64,000 nt of DNA from an uncultured Curtobacterium sp. (GCA_913778205.1 CAJYUW010000043.1:1-64000); one strand, 5' to 3'; counted from the first letter of the stretch, positions 1 through 9,812 are shown. Notes: generated by a model not told the origin, from the letters alone. A program made the numbers and translations.

Positions 1-222
1 GACCTTGACGCCCTGGCCGAAGTCGCGCTGGCCGATCGCGTCGCGGATCGCACCGATGGCACGAGCAGCGCCGGTGCCGAGCGAGTGCACGCCGTTGACC
101 TCGCGGGCGGCGATGCCGGCGACCTTCGCGACGACGGTGTCGTCGATCGTGGTCTTGCCCGAGGCGCTGGTCGATCCCGCCGCGGTGCGCGGAGTGGTCG
201 TGGTGGTCGTGGTGTCAGCCAT
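1..222 (-). CDS. Asp23/Gls24 family envelope stress protein (partial)
   Basis: Only the first 74 codons lie in the window; the gene runs off the left edge. The N-terminus has a Thr-rich tail (about residues 4-10), then an Asp23-like start with motifs TTIDDTVVAKVAGIAAREV and GVHSLG. Family members are small cytosolic or membrane-anchored proteins linked to cell-envelope stress, often in multi-gene amaP/asp23 clusters; no partner is visible here. The ATG at 222 is preceded by GGAGC 4-8 nt upstream, which supports this start. The family call is confident from the motif; the function is only that of the family. Confidence 0.8.
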   Translation of the reverse strand, partial: MADTTTTTTTPRTAAGSTSASGKTTIDDTVVAKVAGIAAREVNGVHSLGTGAARAIGAIRDAIGQRDFGQGVKV

Positions 223-409
223 GGTTGCTCCTTCCGTGTCCCGCCGGGCGATCCCAGCGGTTGCTGTTCACGGATGAGACGGGGCTCCACCGACGGTCGT
301 CACGCCGGACTGAGAGCAGTCAGCCGACTCCCAGGAAACGGGCTCGTGCGGCGGGCGCGGTGTACCCCGGTGCGGAGAACGGCTGACGTCGGAGCAGGAT
401 CCGGCTCTG

Positions 410-1567
410 TCAGTGCGCCTCGGACAGCTCCGCGTCCGACGACCGCCGTCGTCGGAGCTCCGCCACGAACTCGGTCGGGGTGGTGCCGTGCTCGGCGCGG
501 AAGAGCTGCTGCAGTCGACGGGGTCGGACGCCCGCTGCATCGGCGATGCGAGCCACCGTGAGCGACCCGTCGACGTGCTGCTCGATGAACGTGACAGCGG
601 CGCGGACCCGCGCGTTCGACCGTTGTCGGAGCGTCGCCCCCGGGTCCTCGCCGAACCGCTCCCGGTAGTCGCGTGCGAACCGTCCGGGGTTGGTGAAGCC
701 CCACCGTCCCGCGATGGCCGAGACCGTCTGGTCGGCACCCTGGAGCAGCTCGTCCCGGACGCGGTCGAGGCGGTGGTCCCGGAGGAACCGCCGCGGGCTC
801 GTCCCCATCGTCCGGGCGAAGACCTCCTGCAACCCGCGTTCGCTCAACCCGCAGGCCGTCGCGATCCGGCTCACCGACGGGCGTTCGTCCGCGTGCTCCT
901 CGACGAAGCGCACGGCATCCCGCAACCGGTTCGCCACCGGGACGTCGTCGCCGCGGTCGCGGAGCGGGAACGTGTCGAGCAGGACCGTCGCGAGTCGCCG
1001 GTTCAACGCGGTGCGCATCGGCCCCGTGACGCGGTCGTCCATCAGCGAGCAGTGGAGTTCGCGCAGCAGTCGGCGCAGGGGTTCACGTCGGGCGATCGTC
1101 TCGTCCTGCTGGTCGAACAGCAGCGGCCCGTCCGGCAGACGGAACCCGAGCCGCCGTCCGACGTCGCGGAGGAAGGCGTCCGCCACGTGGATGCCGTGGT
1201 AGACGGTGCCCGTCGACTCGAACCGGTAGGCCTCGGACGCGGACGCGATGTACGGCGTCCCCGGTCGCACCACACGGGTCCGGTCCGGGAAGTGCATCTC
1301 GAGCTCGCCCTCGGTGAGCCAGAACACGACGTGGTCGGTCCGCGGTCCGATCACCCCGCCTCGTCGGCCGCCGAGGGCCCGCATCGAGCGCAGGGTGAGG
1401 TCGTCGTCGCCGACCACGGTGTACTCGTACCGGGTGTCCGGCGTGACGTAGGTGTCGCTCGCGAAGGCGCTCCCGGAGTACTCCGTCGAGAAGATCGTCC
1501 CGTAGTCGGTGCCGTCGTCGTGCGTGTACCGCGCCTTCCGGAACCCGTTGGGCGACGCGGTGCTCAT
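410..1567 (-). CDS. AraC-family regulator with an extra C-terminal HTH
   Basis: 385-aa transcription factor. Residues about 1-200 form the ligand-sensing half (AraC-binding-like). Residues about 207-311 are a complete AraC DNA-binding domain with two helix-turn-helix units (SRIATACGLSERGLQEVF and SAIAGRWGFTNPGRFARDY). Residues about 312-377 add a third HTH that resembles the first half of another AraC domain (VARIADAAGVRPRRLQQLF). It lies 9 nt downstream of the membrane protein gene at 1577-2176 and is probably cotranscribed with it. Inducer and targets are unknown. Confidence 0.85.
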   Translation of the reverse strand: MSTASPNGFRKARYTHDDGTDYGTIFSTEYSGSAFASDTYVTPDTRYEYTVVGDDDLTLRSMRALGGRRGGVIGPRTDHVVFWLTEGELEMHFPDRTRVVRPGTPYIASASEAYRFESTGTVYHGIHVADAFLRDVGRRLGFRLPDGPLLFDQQDETIARREPLRRLLRELHCSLMDDRVTGPMRTALNRRLATVLLDTFPLRDRGDDVPVANRLRDAVRFVEEHADERPSVSRIATACGLSERGLQEVFARTMGTSPRRFLRDHRLDRVRDELLQGADQTVSAIAGRWGFTNPGRFARDYRERFGEDPGATLRQRSNARVRAAVTFIEQHVDGSLTVARIADAAGVRPRRLQQLFRAEHGTTPTEFVAELRRRRSSDAELSEAH

Positions 1568-1576
1568 GGGGAATGC

Positions 1577-2176
1577 TTACACGACCGGAGTGAAGATCCA
1601 CACCCGCGCACCGGACGCGGTCGCGGCCTCGACGCGGTGGAACGTCGGTCCGAGGTGCCGCTCGAGAGCGGTCAGCTGCCAGTCCTCGAGGCTGAGGACG
1701 GCCCCGGCGACGTCGTCGTCGGGCTCGCCGGGCCGGACGGTCCCGTCCTCCTCGCGCCATCCCGGGAGGGTGTCCTCGACACCGCGGAACGTGCGCCCGA
1801 GCACCCGGTTCTGCGTCGATCGCGAGCGGAGGTCGCCGACCGCGAACACCTGCACGCGGGTGCGGCGCCGTCCGTCCGTCGTCGTGCCGGCGGCCGCAGG
1901 TCCGATCGACGGCGTCGCCGTCCAGACGAGCGCACCGGCCAACCCGGTCAGCCCGAGGTGCAGCAGGCCGATGACCGCGAGGACCCCGCCCCACACGATC
2001 CCGGAGTCGTCGGTCTGGCAGCCCTCCCAGGTCTGCTCCGAGCCGTTCGACGCGACCAGGCACCACCCCGAGGCGTGGACGGTGGTGATGACGGCGACGA
2101 GACCGACCACGAGGAGGACGATGGCGAAGACGCCGAGGCCGACGACCCAACGCTGACCGGGGGAGAGGCGCTGCAC
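1577..2176 (-). CDS. Membrane protein of unknown function
   Basis: About 199 aa if translation starts at the GTG at 2176; a longer frame opens at a GTG at 2257 but would run into the csoR promoter and starts with a poorly conserved-looking segment, so I prefer 2176. Two hydrophobic segments are clear: VVGLGVFAIVLLVVGLVAVI, then GGVLAVIGLLHLGLTGLAGA, separated by a short Cys-containing extracytoplasmic loop. A soluble C-terminal half of about 110 residues follows. I do not recognise the family. It probably forms an operon with the downstream AraC regulator. Confidence 0.55.
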   Translation of the reverse strand: MQRLSPGQRWVVGLGVFAIVLLVVGLVAVITTVHASGWCLVASNGSEQTWEGCQTDDSGIVWGGVLAVIGLLHLGLTGLAGALVWTATPSIGPAAAGTTTDGRRRTRVQVFAVGDLRSRSTQNRVLGRTFRGVEDTLPGWREEDGTVRPGEPDDDVAGAVLSLEDWQLTALERHLGPTFHRVEAATASGARVWIFTPVV

Positions 2177-2257
2177 GAGACCGGAACCTAGCGGACCGAC
2201 GGCGCACTCGGGAGGCGATCCGTGCCTCCAATTCGAGTGTCGGGACCACCCGGCCAC

Positions 2258-2286
2258 GTGACGGAAGTACCCCTGGGGGGTATCCT
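2258..2286 (+). promoter_or_regulatory. Copper operon promoter with CsoR-type operator
   Basis: A candidate -35 (GTGACG, 2258-2263) and -10 (TATCCT, 2281-2286) are 17 nt apart. Between and partly over them lies a perfect inverted repeat TACCCC-TGG-GGGGTA at 2268-2282, the G-tract palindrome typical of CsoR-family operators. CsoR bound here would block RNA polymerase, and copper binding would release it. The predicted transcription start is at about 2292-2293. Confidence 0.7.
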
Positions 2287-2307
2287 GTCGGGATGGACGG
2301 AGGAACC

Positions 2308-2610
2308 ATGCACGAGGACACGCACGCGCACGCCGGGTACATCGGCGACAAGGACGACCTGCTCAAGCGGCTCCGCCGCGTCGAGGGCCAGGTGCGCGGC
2401 ATCGCGCGCATGGTCGAGGACGAGACCTACTGCATCGACGTCCTCACGCAGATCTCCGCGGCGGATCGTGCCCTCGAGCGGGTCGCGCTCTCGCTGCTCG
2501 AGGACCACCTCCGGCACTGCGTCGCCGAGGCCGTCGCCGAGGGCGGCGACGCCGCCGACCACAAGCTCCGCGAAGCGAGCGACGCGATCGCGCGGCTCGT
2601 CCGCTCCTGA
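2308..2610 (+). CDS. csoR: Copper-sensing transcriptional repressor CsoR
   Basis: 100-aa all-helical repressor of the CsoR/RcnR family. The Cu(I) ligands are present with canonical spacing: C42, H67 and C71 (C-x24-H-x3-C as in CsoR). The N-terminus is His-rich (HEDTHAHAG), which could add metal-binding capacity. Start choice: the ATG at 2308 has GGAGG at 2299-2303; an in-frame ATG at 2293 coincides with the predicted transcription start and could give a leaderless product five residues longer. It is the first gene of csoR-copZ-copA and is predicted to autorepress through the palindrome at 2268-2282. Confidence 0.93.
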   Translation: MHEDTHAHAGYIGDKDDLLKRLRRVEGQVRGIARMVEDETYCIDVLTQISAADRALERVALSLLEDHLRHCVAEAVAEGGDAADHKLREASDAIARLVRS

Positions 2611-2639
2611 ACCGACCACACCCGACGGAGGGAACCACC

Positions 2640-2858
2640 ATGACCACCGAGACCCTGCTCGTGACCGGTATGACCTGCGAGCACTGCGTGATGAGCGTGA
2701 CCGAGGAGCTCACCGAGCTCGACGGCGTCCAGGGTGTCGCCGTCGACCTGGTGCCCGGAGGGTCGTCTGCCGTCACCGTGACGTCGGACGCGCCCGTGGA
2801 CGCCGACGCCCTCCGCGGCGCGATCGCGGAGGCGGGGTACGAGGTCGTGCGGTCGTGA
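2640..2858 (+). CDS. copZ: Copper chaperone CopZ (HMA domain)
   Basis: 72-aa single heavy-metal-associated domain. The Cu(I)-binding motif GMTCEHC is at residues 10-16 and the C-terminal AGYEV of the ferredoxin-like fold is present. It is expected to carry Cu(I) in the cytosol and deliver it to the ATPase CopA encoded next. A strong Shine-Dalgarno (GGAGGG) precedes the ATG. The stop overlaps the copA start as GTGA, so translation is probably coupled. Confidence 0.93.
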   Translation: MTTETLLVTGMTCEHCVMSVTEELTELDGVQGVAVDLVPGGSSAVTVTSDAPVDADALRGAIAEAGYEVVRS

Positions 2859-5113
2859 GCGACGTCGAGCTCGACATCACCGGCATGACCTGTGCCTCGT
2901 GCGCGAACCGCATCGAGCGCAAGCTCGGGAAGCTGCCCGGCGTCACGGCGACGGTCAACTACGCCACCGAGAAGGCGCAGGTGCAGGTCGAGGACCCCGG
3001 GGTCGACGTCGAGCGCCTCATCGCGACCGTGGAGTCGGCCGGGTACGGGGCAGCCGTGCCGGTGCCGTCGTCGAGCGCCGAGCCTGCGTCGACGGAGGAC
3101 GACGGGACCCGTCTGCTCCGGCAGCGCCTGCTCGTGTCGGCGGTCCTCGCCGTGCCCGTCGTGGTGCTGTCGATGGTGCCGGTCCTGCAGTTCCCGGACT
3201 GGCAGTGGGCAGCCCTGGCCCTCGCGGCACCCGTCGCGGTGTGGGGAGCCCTGCCGTTCCACCGTGCCGCCTGGGTGAACGCGCGGCACGGTGCCGCGAC
3301 CATGGACACCCTCGTGAGCGTCGGGGTCGCCGCAGCCTTCCTCTGGTCGGTGTACGCCCTCTTCCTCGGGGACGCCGGCGACCGCGGGATGCACATGACC
3401 TTCTCGTGGTTCGCTGCCGACCCGGAGGGCACCGAGCTCTACCTCGAGGTCGCGTCCGCCGTCACGGTGTTCGTGCTCGCCGGGCGGTACATGGAGGCGC
3501 GGGCGAAGCGGACGTCCGGCGCGGCGTTGCGGGCGCTCCTCGAGCTCGGCGCGAAGGACGCAGCGGTGCTCCGCGGCGCCGTCGAGACCCGGGTCCCGGT
3601 GGCGTCCCTCGTCGTCGGGGACGTGGTCGTCGTCCGACCGGGGGAGCGCATCCCGAGCGACGGGGTCGTCCGTGCCGGGTCCTCGGCGGTCGACATCAGC
3701 ATGCTCACGGGGGAGGCGGTCCCGGTCGAGGTCCGCCCCGGCGACCGCGTGACCGGGGCGACCGTCAACGTCGGTGGGCGGCTCGAGGTGGCGGTCACCG
3801 CCGTCGGGTCCGAGACCGAGCTCGCCCGGATGGGACGCCTCGTCGAGGAGGCCCAGACCGGCAAGGCCGAGGTCCAGCGGCTCGCCGACCGGGTCTCCGG
3901 GGTCTTCGTGCCCGTCGTCATCGGACTCGCGCTCCTGGCGTTCGCCGGCTGGCTCGTCCTGGGCGGCTCGGTGACCGCGGCGTTCACGGCGGCCGTCGCG
4001 ACGCTCATCATCGCCTGCCCGTGCGCGCTCGGCCTCGCGACGCCGACCGCGCTGCTCGTCGGGACGGGACGAGGATCCCAGCTCGGCATCCTGATCGGCG
4101 GCCCCGAGGTGCTCGAGCGCACGCGGCGGGTCGACACGATCGTGCTCGACAAGACCGGGACGGTGACCACCGGCGCGATGACCGTGCGGTCCGTCGTGGC
4201 GGCCCCCGGTGTCGACCCGGACGCCGTCCTCGCCCTCGCCGCAGCGGTCGAGGACGGCTCCGAGCACCCGGTCGGGCGCGCCGTCGTCGCGGACGCCCGG
4301 TCGCGGAGGCTCGTCGTGCCCGTCGCCGAGGGCTTCGCCGCGGCGGCGGGGTCGGGCGTCCAGGCCGTCGTGTCCGGCGATGGTGCGGACGCGGGTGCGG
4401 GCGGCGGCGCGGGCGCTGCGGTCGTCGTCGGCCGGTCGGACTGGCTCCGGGACGCCTGGGCCGTCGACCTGCCGGAGGCCCTGCGCACCGCGGTCCAGAA
4501 CGCCGAGGCCGAGGGCAGCACCGCCGTGGCTGTCGCGCGTGACGGGCTTGCCCTCGGCGTCGTCGTCGTCGGCGACACGGTGAAGGACGAATCCGCAGTG
4601 GCGGTCGGGCGGTTCCGGGCGCTCGGACTGCGGCCGGTGCTCCTCACCGGCGACAACGCGGGTGCGGCACGGGCGGTCGCGGACGCGGTCGGGATCGAGG
4701 AGGTGCACGCCCGGGCGACACCGGCGTCGAAGCTCGAGACCGTCCGTCGGCTCCAGCGGGACGGGCACGTCGTCGCGATGGTCGGCGACGGGGTGAACGA
4801 CGCCGCGGCGCTCGCGGCCGCGGACCTCGGCATCGCGATGGGGGCCGGGACCGACGCGGCGATCGCGGCGAGCGACATCACCGTCGTGAGCGGCCGGCTC
4901 CCCGTCGTCGCGGACGCCGTGCGTCTGTCGCGCGCGACGCTCCGCACCATCAAGGGCAACCTGTTCTGGGCCTTCGCCTACAACGTGGCCGCGATCCCGC
5001 TCGCGATGGCGGGGCTGCTGAACCCCGTGCTCGCGGGGGCGGCGATGGCGTTCTCGTCGGTGTTCGTCGTCACGAACAGCCTGCGCCTGCGGCGGTTCCG
5101 GCCGACCCCCTGA
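2855..5113 (+). CDS. copA: Copper-exporting P1B-type ATPase CopA
   Basis: 752-aa P1B-1 ATPase that exports Cu(I) across the plasma membrane. An N-terminal HMA domain (GMTCASC, about residues 10-16) is followed by eight transmembrane helices with the metal-site CPC motif at C388-P389-C390, the actuator motif TGE, the phosphorylation motif DKTGT (D432), the SEHPVG nucleotide-binding motif and the hinge [10 protein letters not shown]. The length is normal for a one-HMA CopA. The start is the GTG overlapping the copZ stop; in-frame sequence further upstream lies inside csoR and copZ and is not used. A Gly/Ala-rich insertion (about residues 509-525) in the nucleotide-binding domain is a minor peculiarity. 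Confidence 0.95.
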   Translation: MSDVELDITGMTCASCANRIERKLGKLPGVTATVNYATEKAQVQVEDPGVDVERLIATVESAGYGAAVPVPSSSAEPASTEDDGTRLLRQRLLVSAVLAVPVVVLSMVPVLQFPDWQWAALALAAPVAVWGALPFHRAAWVNARHGAATMDTLVSVGVAAAFLWSVYALFLGDAGDRGMHMTFSWFAADPEGTELYLEVASAVTVFVLAGRYMEARAKRTSGAALRALLELGAKDAAVLRGAVETRVPVASLVVGDVVVVRPGERIPSDGVVRAGSSAVDISMLTGEAVPVEVRPGDRVTGATVNVGGRLEVAVTAVGSETELARMGRLVEEAQTGKAEVQRLADRVSGVFVPVVIGLALLAFAGWLVLGGSVTAAFTAAVATLIIACPCALGLATPTALLVGTGRGSQLGILIGGPEVLERTRRVDTIVLDKTGTVTTGAMTVRSVVAAPGVDPDAVLALAAAVEDGSEHPVGRAVVADARSRRLVVPVAEGFAAAAGSGVQAVVSGDGADAGAGGGAGAAVVVGRSDWLRDAWAVDLPEALRTAVQNAEAEGSTAVAVARDGLALGVVVVGDTVKDESAVAVGRFRALGLRPVLLTGDNAGAARAVADAVGIEEVHARATPASKLETVRRLQRDGHVVAMVGDGVNDAAALAAADLGIAMGAGTDAAIAASDITVVSGRLPVVADAVRLSRATLRTIKGNLFWAFAYNVAAIPLAMAGLLNPVLAGAAMAFSSVFVVTNSLRLRRFRPTP

Positions 5114-5175
5114 CGCGACCGAACCGGACGGGCTCCCGCGCGGCCGGGGATGGCCGCGACGTGCAGGATGGGGCC

Positions 5176-6186
5176 ATGCGAACCCTGCCCGGCGTCCTCG
5201 GTACCGTCGCGCCCGTCCACGTCGCCCCGATGGCCGGTGGCCCGAGCACGCCGGAGCTCGTGGTCGCGGCGGCCCGGGCCGGGCACCTCGCGCAGATCGC
5301 GGGCGGGTACCGGGACGTCGGCGGGCTCGCGGCGCAGGTCCGTGCCGTCCGCGCCGCGGGTACGGAGTCGTTCGGCGTGAACCTCTTCGCGCCGAACCCT
5401 GTGCGGATCGCCGACGACGTGTACGAGGCCTACCGTGCCGAGCTCGAACACGAGGCCGGTCACGCGCTGCCGTCGAAGCACGAGGACGACGACGCCTGGG
5501 CGGACAAGATCGCCGCGCTCCTCGACGACCCGGTGCCGTTCGTCTCGTTCACGTTCGGGCTGCCGGACGCCGCGGTGGTCGCGGCCCTCCGCAGCTGCGG
5601 CACCGTCACGGTGCAGTCGGTCACGGACCCGACCGACGCTCGGGCCGCGGCCGAGCGCGGCATCGACGTCCTGCTCGTGCAGGGGGAGGCGGCCGGCGGT
5701 CACTCCGCGGTGCTCGACCCGACGTCCCCGCCGACGCCGGTCCCGCTCGCCGAACTCGTGCGCCGGGTGACGGCGGCGACCGACCTGCCGGTCGTCGCCG
5801 CCGGCGGGATCGGCAGCGCGCACGACGTCCGCGAGCAGCTCGCGGCCGGGGCATCCGCCGTCGCGGTGGGTACGGCGGTGCTGCGTACCGACGAGGCCGG
5901 TACGAACGCCACCCACCGCGCCGCGCTCACCGACGCCGCGTTCGACCGGACGGTCCTGACACGGGCGTTCACCGGGCGTCCGGCGCGGAGCCTCGCGAAC
6001 GCCTTCACGCGTGCGCACCCGGACGCGCCGCTCGGCTACCCCGCGCTCCACCACCTGACCCGACCGCTCCGGAGCGACGCCGCCGCGAGCGGCGATGCGC
6101 AGCACCTCCACCTGTGGGCGGGTCGTGCCTGGCGGGCCGCGTCCGGCGGTCCCGTCGCGGACGCCCTGGAGGCGCTGCTCGCCTGA
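5176..6186 (+). CDS. Nitronate monooxygenase (NPD family)
   Basis: 336-aa FMN-dependent TIM-barrel enzyme that oxidises alkyl nitronates (formerly 2-nitropropane dioxygenase). Visible: N-terminal APMAGG, the QGEAAGGH motif whose His is the catalytic base in class I enzymes, and the phosphate-binding VVAAGGI and AVAVGTA loops. The ATG at 5176 has AGGA seven nt upstream; a GTG at 5161 would add five residues. It lies 62 nt after copA on the same strand but has no obvious link to copper. Detoxification of natural nitro compounds is the usual inferred role. Confidence 0.88.
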   Translation: MRTLPGVLGTVAPVHVAPMAGGPSTPELVVAAARAGHLAQIAGGYRDVGGLAAQVRAVRAAGTESFGVNLFAPNPVRIADDVYEAYRAELEHEAGHALPSKHEDDDAWADKIAALLDDPVPFVSFTFGLPDAAVVAALRSCGTVTVQSVTDPTDARAAAERGIDVLLVQGEAAGGHSAVLDPTSPPTPVPLAELVRRVTAATDLPVVAAGGIGSAHDVREQLAAGASAVAVGTAVLRTDEAGTNATHRAALTDAAFDRTVLTRAFTGRPARSLANAFTRAHPDAPLGYPALHHLTRPLRSDAAASGDAQHLHLWAGRAWRAASGGPVADALEALLA

Positions 6187-6232
6187 CCGACGCCGGCCCG
6201 CCCGCCCGAGCCGCGCCTCCGTCCACGGCGAA

Positions 6233-6271
6233 TGCGCACTGTGCGCAGGCCGAGCGCGACAGCACTACGCT
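6233..6271 (+). promoter_or_regulatory. Possible pgi promoter region with palindrome
   Basis: The 157-nt gap before pgi contains an interrupted dyad TGCGCA-CTG-TGCGCA (6233-6247) just upstream of a -10-like TACGCT (6266-6271). The -35 is not recognisable. The dyad would overlap a -35 and could be an operator, but this rests on sequence symmetry alone. Confidence 0.3.
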
Positions 6272-6343
6272 CGAACGTGGTCCGCGACGCAACGGTGCGG
6301 TGACCCGCGGACCGTGTTCCCACGTGATCCAGGAGGACCCCTC

Positions 6344-8050
6344 GTGACCGAATCCGCTCCCGTCGACCCCACATCGACCGACGGCTGGAAGAAGCTCGCC
6401 GCCATCGCCGACGGCTTCACCCCGGACCTGCGCGGGTGGTTCGACAGCGACCCCGGGCGCGCTGCGAAGTACACGTACCAGGCCGCGGACCTCACCGTCG
6501 ACCTGTCGAAGGGCCTCGTCACCGAGGAGATCCTCGCGAACCTGCTGCAGGTCGCCGAGGACACCGGCGTCGCCGAGCGCTTCCGCTCGATGCTCGCCGG
6601 CGACCACATCAACGTCACCGAGGACCGCGCCGTCCTGCACACCGCGCTCCGCCGCCCGAAGGGCGCCTCGCCGGCGCTCGTCGTCGACGGGCAGGACGTC
6701 GACGCCGACGTGCACGCGACCCTCGACAAGGTCTACGCGTTCGCCGAGCAGATCCGCTCCGGTGCCTGGACCGGTGTCACCGGCAAGCGCATCGAGACCG
6801 TCGTCAACATCGGCATCGGTGGGTCGGACCTCGGCCCGGTGATGGTCTACGAGGCCCTCAAGCCGTACGTCCAGCCCGGGCTCGAAGCCCGCTTCGTCTC
6901 GAACATCGACCCGGCCGACATCTACGAGAAGACGGCCGACCTCGACCCCGAGACCACCCTCTTCATCGTCGCGTCGAAGACCTTCGGCACGCTCGAGACC
7001 CTGACGAACGCCCGGCTCGCTCGCCAGTGGCTGTGGGAGCGCCTCGGTCTCACCGACGGCTCCGACGCGGACAAGGCGAACGCGGTCGCGAAGCACTTCG
7101 TCGCCGTCTCGACCGCGCTCGACAAGGTCGCCGCGTTCGGCATCGACCCGGAGAACGCGTTCGGCTTCTGGGACTGGGTGGGCGGCCGCTACTCGGTCGA
7201 CTCCGCCATCGGCACCGCTGTCGTCGTCGCGATCGGCAAGGAGAACTGGGAGCAGTTCCTCGCCGGGTTCCACGCGGTCGACGAGCACGTCCGCACCACC
7301 CCGCTCGAGCAGAACGTCCCGGTCCTCATGGGGCTGCTCAACGTCTGGTACTCGAACTTCCTCGGTGCCCAGAGCCACGCGGTGCTGCCCTACACTCAGT
7401 ACCTGCACCGCTTCCCGGCCTACCTGCAGCAGCTCACGATGGAGTCGAACGGCAAGCGTGTCCGCTGGGACGGCAGCCCCGTGACGACCACCACCGGTGA
7501 GGTGTTCTGGGGCGAGCCGGGAACGAACGGCCAGCACGCGTTCTACCAGCTCATCCACCAGGGAACGAACCTGGTCCCGGCCGACTTCATCACGATCGCG
7601 AACCCGCCGCGGCCGCTCACGGACGAGACCGGCGACGGCAAGGGCGTCCAGCCCGGCACCGACGTGCACACCCTGTTCCTCGCGAACTTCTTCGCGCAGA
7701 CCAAGGCGCTCGCGTTCGGGAAGACCGCCGACGAGGTCCGTGCCGAGGGCACCACCGACGAGGGGATCGTCGCGGCCCGCACGTTCCCGGGCAACAAGCC
7801 GACGGCCTCGATCCTCGCGCCGGAGCTCACCCCGAGCGTCCTCGGGCAGCTCATCGCCCTGTACGAGCACATCGTGTTCACCGAGGGCACCATCTGGGGC
7901 ATCGACTCGTTCGACCAGTGGGGCGTGGAGCTCGGCAAGCAGCTGGCGCTGCAGGTCACCCCGGCGGTCGAGGGTGACCAGGCCGTCCTCGACGCGCAGG
8001 ACTCGTCGACCAAGGCGCTCATCGCGAAGTACCTGGAGCTGCGGAAGTAG
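6344..8050 (+). CDS. pgi: Glucose-6-phosphate isomerase
   Basis: 568-aa cytosolic enzyme interconverting glucose-6-phosphate and fructose-6-phosphate in glycolysis and gluconeogenesis. Recognisable: the sugar-phosphate loop [20 protein letters not shown], the signature [11 protein letters not shown], and [10 protein letters not shown] with the catalytic-site His near residue 398. Length matches long bacterial/eukaryotic-type Pgi. The GTG start at 6344 is preceded by AGGAGG (6331-6336) at good spacing, and the protein then begins where the family does. It appears to be a single-gene unit, closed by a very strong hairpin at 8062-8113. Confidence 0.96.
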   Translation: MTESAPVDPTSTDGWKKLAAIADGFTPDLRGWFDSDPGRAAKYTYQAADLTVDLSKGLVTEEILANLLQVAEDTGVAERFRSMLAGDHINVTEDRAVLHTALRRPKGASPALVVDGQDVDADVHATLDKVYAFAEQIRSGAWTGVTGKRIETVVNIGIGGSDLGPVMVYEALKPYVQPGLEARFVSNIDPADIYEKTADLDPETTLFIVASKTFGTLETLTNARLARQWLWERLGLTDGSDADKANAVAKHFVAVSTALDKVAAFGIDPENAFGFWDWVGGRYSVDSAIGTAVVVAIGKENWEQFLAGFHAVDEHVRTTPLEQNVPVLMGLLNVWYSNFLGAQSHAVLPYTQYLHRFPAYLQQLTMESNGKRVRWDGSPVTTTTGEVFWGEPGTNGQHAFYQLIHQGTNLVPADFITIANPPRPLTDETGDGKGVQPGTDVHTLFLANFFAQTKALAFGKTADEVRAEGTTDEGIVAARTFPGNKPTASILAPELTPSVLGQLIALYEHIVFTEGTIWGIDSFDQWGVELGKQLALQVTPAVEGDQAVLDAQDSSTKALIAKYLELRK

Positions 8051-8061
8051 TCCGCACCCGG

Positions 8062-8113
8062 GTGACGGACGGGAGGCCCGTGGCGGGATCGCCACGGGCC
8101 TCCCGTCCGTCAC
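8062..8113. terminator. Perfect 24-bp stem hairpin after pgi (palindrome family A)
   Basis: Two perfectly complementary 24-nt arms (8062-8085 and 8090-8113) enclose a 4-nt loop GGAT, beginning 12 nt after the pgi stop. The core is GACGGGAGGCCCGTGGCG and its complement. There is no U-tract on either strand. The same core recurs in at least five other intergenic regions of this window, so it is both a likely terminator and a member of a dispersed repeat family. Confidence 0.8.
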
Positions 8114-8160
8114 GGGGTCGCGTCGCGTCGCGTCACGGGGTCGCGTCGCGTCGCGTCGCG
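8111..8160. repeat. GTCGC microsatellite in two tandem copies
   Basis: A segment beginning CACGGGGTCGCGTCGCGTCG occurs twice in tandem (from 8111 and from 8134), each made of a CACGG leader and a run of GTCGC pentamers. It starts at the 3' end of the pgi hairpin and fills most of the space before the convergent lipoprotein gene. Confidence 0.75.
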
Positions 8161-8187
8161 ACCCGTCCCGTCGTCGTCAGGCCGTCG

Positions 8188-9108
8188 TCAGCGGCTGAGC
8201 GGGTCGAGGTTGAGGGTCGTCCCCGCGTACAGGTACTGGTCGTCGCCGAAGACCTGTACGCCCGCGTTCAACCACACGAGCGCCCGGACGCTGGTGCCGA
8301 AGCGCGCCGCGACGTCGCCGATGAGGTCGTCCGGCGCGACGACGTAGGACTTCGGGGCACCGGTCGAGGTCGTCGCGGTGACGGTCCCGGCGGCGTTCGT
8401 CCGCGCGCCGCCGTCGATCGGTCGCACGTTGGTGCTCCGCGCGGGCACCGACCACCGCACCGTCGTCACGGCGAGCACCTTGCCTGGCCCGAGCTCGACC
8501 GGCACGGCGGCGTCCGGGCCGGCCGAGGAGGAGGTGACCAGGGTGGTCAACCCGGACGGGTCCACGCCGGAGCCGTCGAGCGGGACGGTGGCCGAGGTCC
8601 CGGGGGCCGGGGTCGCGCCGCCGAGCTGGTGGTCGCCGACGCCCGCGTAGGTCAGGCCGTCGCCGACCCGGCGCGCCTTCTCGAACAGGGACACCGAGAC
8701 CGGCACCGGCAGGGTCGAGGTGAAGCCGGAGTACTGCGCCGAGAAGGTGTCGTCGCCGTCCGAGACCATCCGGAAGTGGAAGTGGACGCTGCCGAGGGGC
8801 GATGCGACGTCACCCTCGGCCACGACCGTGCCGGCGGCGATCCGGCTCAGCGTCGGGGCGGGAGCGGTCGACTCGGACGGCTCCGGGGTCGGCGTCCGCG
8901 GGTGTGCCGACGCCTCGAGCAGTGACTCGGCCGAGGACCCGTCGGCGGTCGCGCTCGCGTCCGGGTCCGGTGACGCGCTCGGGGACGGTGCGGTCCGGGT
9001 CGGCGCCGGCGCGCGGTCCGGTCCGCTGAGGAGTGCGCAGCCGCTCAGCGCGACGACCCCGATCACCACGATCGACGACGCGGCGACGGACCTCGGCGTG
9101 CTCCCCAT
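8188..9108 (-). CDS. LysM-like lipoprotein
   Basis: 306-aa predicted lipoprotein. The N-terminus has a short hydrophobic segment and a lipobox LSGC with the lipidated Cys at residue 24. A Pro/Ser/Thr/Asp-rich spacer (about 25-85) follows, typical for crossing the cell wall, then a beta-rich domain (about 90-250) of no recognised family. The last ~55 residues resemble a LysM domain (SYVVAPDDLIGDVAARFG, then LNAG and AGTTLNL), suggesting peptidoglycan binding. A GAGGGGGAA ribosome site precedes the ATG. Probably a wall-associated surface protein. Confidence 0.8.
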   Translation of the reverse strand: MGSTPRSVAASSIVVIGVVALSGCALLSGPDRAPAPTRTAPSPSASPDPDASATADGSSAESLLEASAHPRTPTPEPSESTAPAPTLSRIAAGTVVAEGDVASPLGSVHFHFRMVSDGDDTFSAQYSGFTSTLPVPVSVSLFEKARRVGDGLTYAGVGDHQLGGATPAPGTSATVPLDGSGVDPSGLTTLVTSSSAGPDAAVPVELGPGKVLAVTTVRWSVPARSTNVRPIDGGARTNAAGTVTATTSTGAPKSYVVAPDDLIGDVAARFGTSVRALVWLNAGVQVFGDDQYLYAGTTLNLDPLSR

Positions 9109-9177
9109 GCTTCCCCCTCGGCCGCGATCGTAACGGGCGGCGTCCCGCGGCGCGAGCCGGGCCGGGCATGGCCGGGG

Positions 9178-9281
9178 CGGTCGGTCGTCCGCGGTCGGAG
9201 CTCGCCCGCTGTCGGCTGGCTGGCCGCTGTCGGTCGTCCGCTGTCGGCTCGTCGTCCGCGGTCGGTCGTCCGCTGTCTGCC
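9178..9281. repeat. Degenerate short repeats (GGTCGGTCGTCCGC)
   Basis: Three copies of a GGTCGGTCGTCCGC-like word, mixed with GCTGTCGG variants, fill most of the intergenic space between the divergent lipoprotein and Ala-rich genes. The repeats occupy the upstream region of the gene at 9303. No promoter elements are obvious within them. Confidence 0.55.
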
Positions 9282-9302
9282 GCAGGCGTTACCGTCGACT
9301 CC

Positions 9303-9812
9303 ATGGACCGTTCGGAGATCCTCGCCGCCGCTGCGGCCGCCCACGCCGCCCGCATCGCCGAGTCCGGCGGCGACGACGCGGCCGCCCGTGCCCGTGCCGA
9401 GGCGGTCGCCGCACGCGACGCGCTGGCCGACGACGCGCTCCGCGACGCCGCCCGCCGTCGTTCCGGGGAGTCCGACCGTGCGGCCGACCGGACGGAGGGT
9501 GCGCTCTCCGACTGGCACCGCATGGGGACCCGACGCGGCGTGAGCCCCGACGCGCAGGTGCGCTCCGCGTGGTCGATCGCCGGGGTCCCCGAGCAGGGCG
9601 GTGCCCGGGCGCTCGCGAACGTCCTGCTGTCCACGGCGGGCCACGCCGGCCGGGTCGCCGACGCCGCGCGTCGCAACCCGCAGCTCGCCGGCGCCGCGAG
9701 CGCTGCGGCGCGTCGGACGGTCCGGCGGTACACCGACCACGGAGCCGGCATGGCGTCGTTGGGGGACGTGCTCGGCGACGAGCAGGCCGAGCGCGCGCCG
9801 TCCGAGGGGTGA
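9303..9812 (+). CDS. Small Ala/Arg-rich protein of unknown function
   Basis: 169-aa protein, highly charged and Ala-rich, with no signal peptide or membrane segment. The first ~60 residues are helical and could be coiled coil (AAAAAAHAARIAESGG, then repeated RAEAVAARDALADDAL). The C-terminal half has HRMGTRRGVSPDAQVRSAW. The ATG at 9303 is chosen because codon usage turns typical there and the upstream frame runs through the repeats at 9178-9281. I do not recognise the family. A short hairpin (9828-9843) follows. Confidence 0.6.
   Translation: MDRSEILAAAAAAHAARIAESGGDDAAARARAEAVAARDALADDALRDAARRRSGESDRAADRTEGALSDWHRMGTRRGVSPDAQVRSAWSIAGVPEQGGARALANVLLSTAGHAGRVADAARRNPQLAGAASAAARRTVRRYTDHGAGMASLGDVLGDEQAERAPSEG

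Noticed and set aside
413..2191. Plus-strand open frame opposite the AraC and membrane protein genes
   Set aside because: Composition is that of a reverse-strand shadow; the AraC protein on the minus strand is unambiguous.
2444..4768. Long minus-strand open frame opposite csoR-copZ-copA
   Set aside because: The opposite strand has clear CsoR/CopZ/CopA proteins with all motifs; the minus frame has a shadow-like Arg/Pro/Asp composition.
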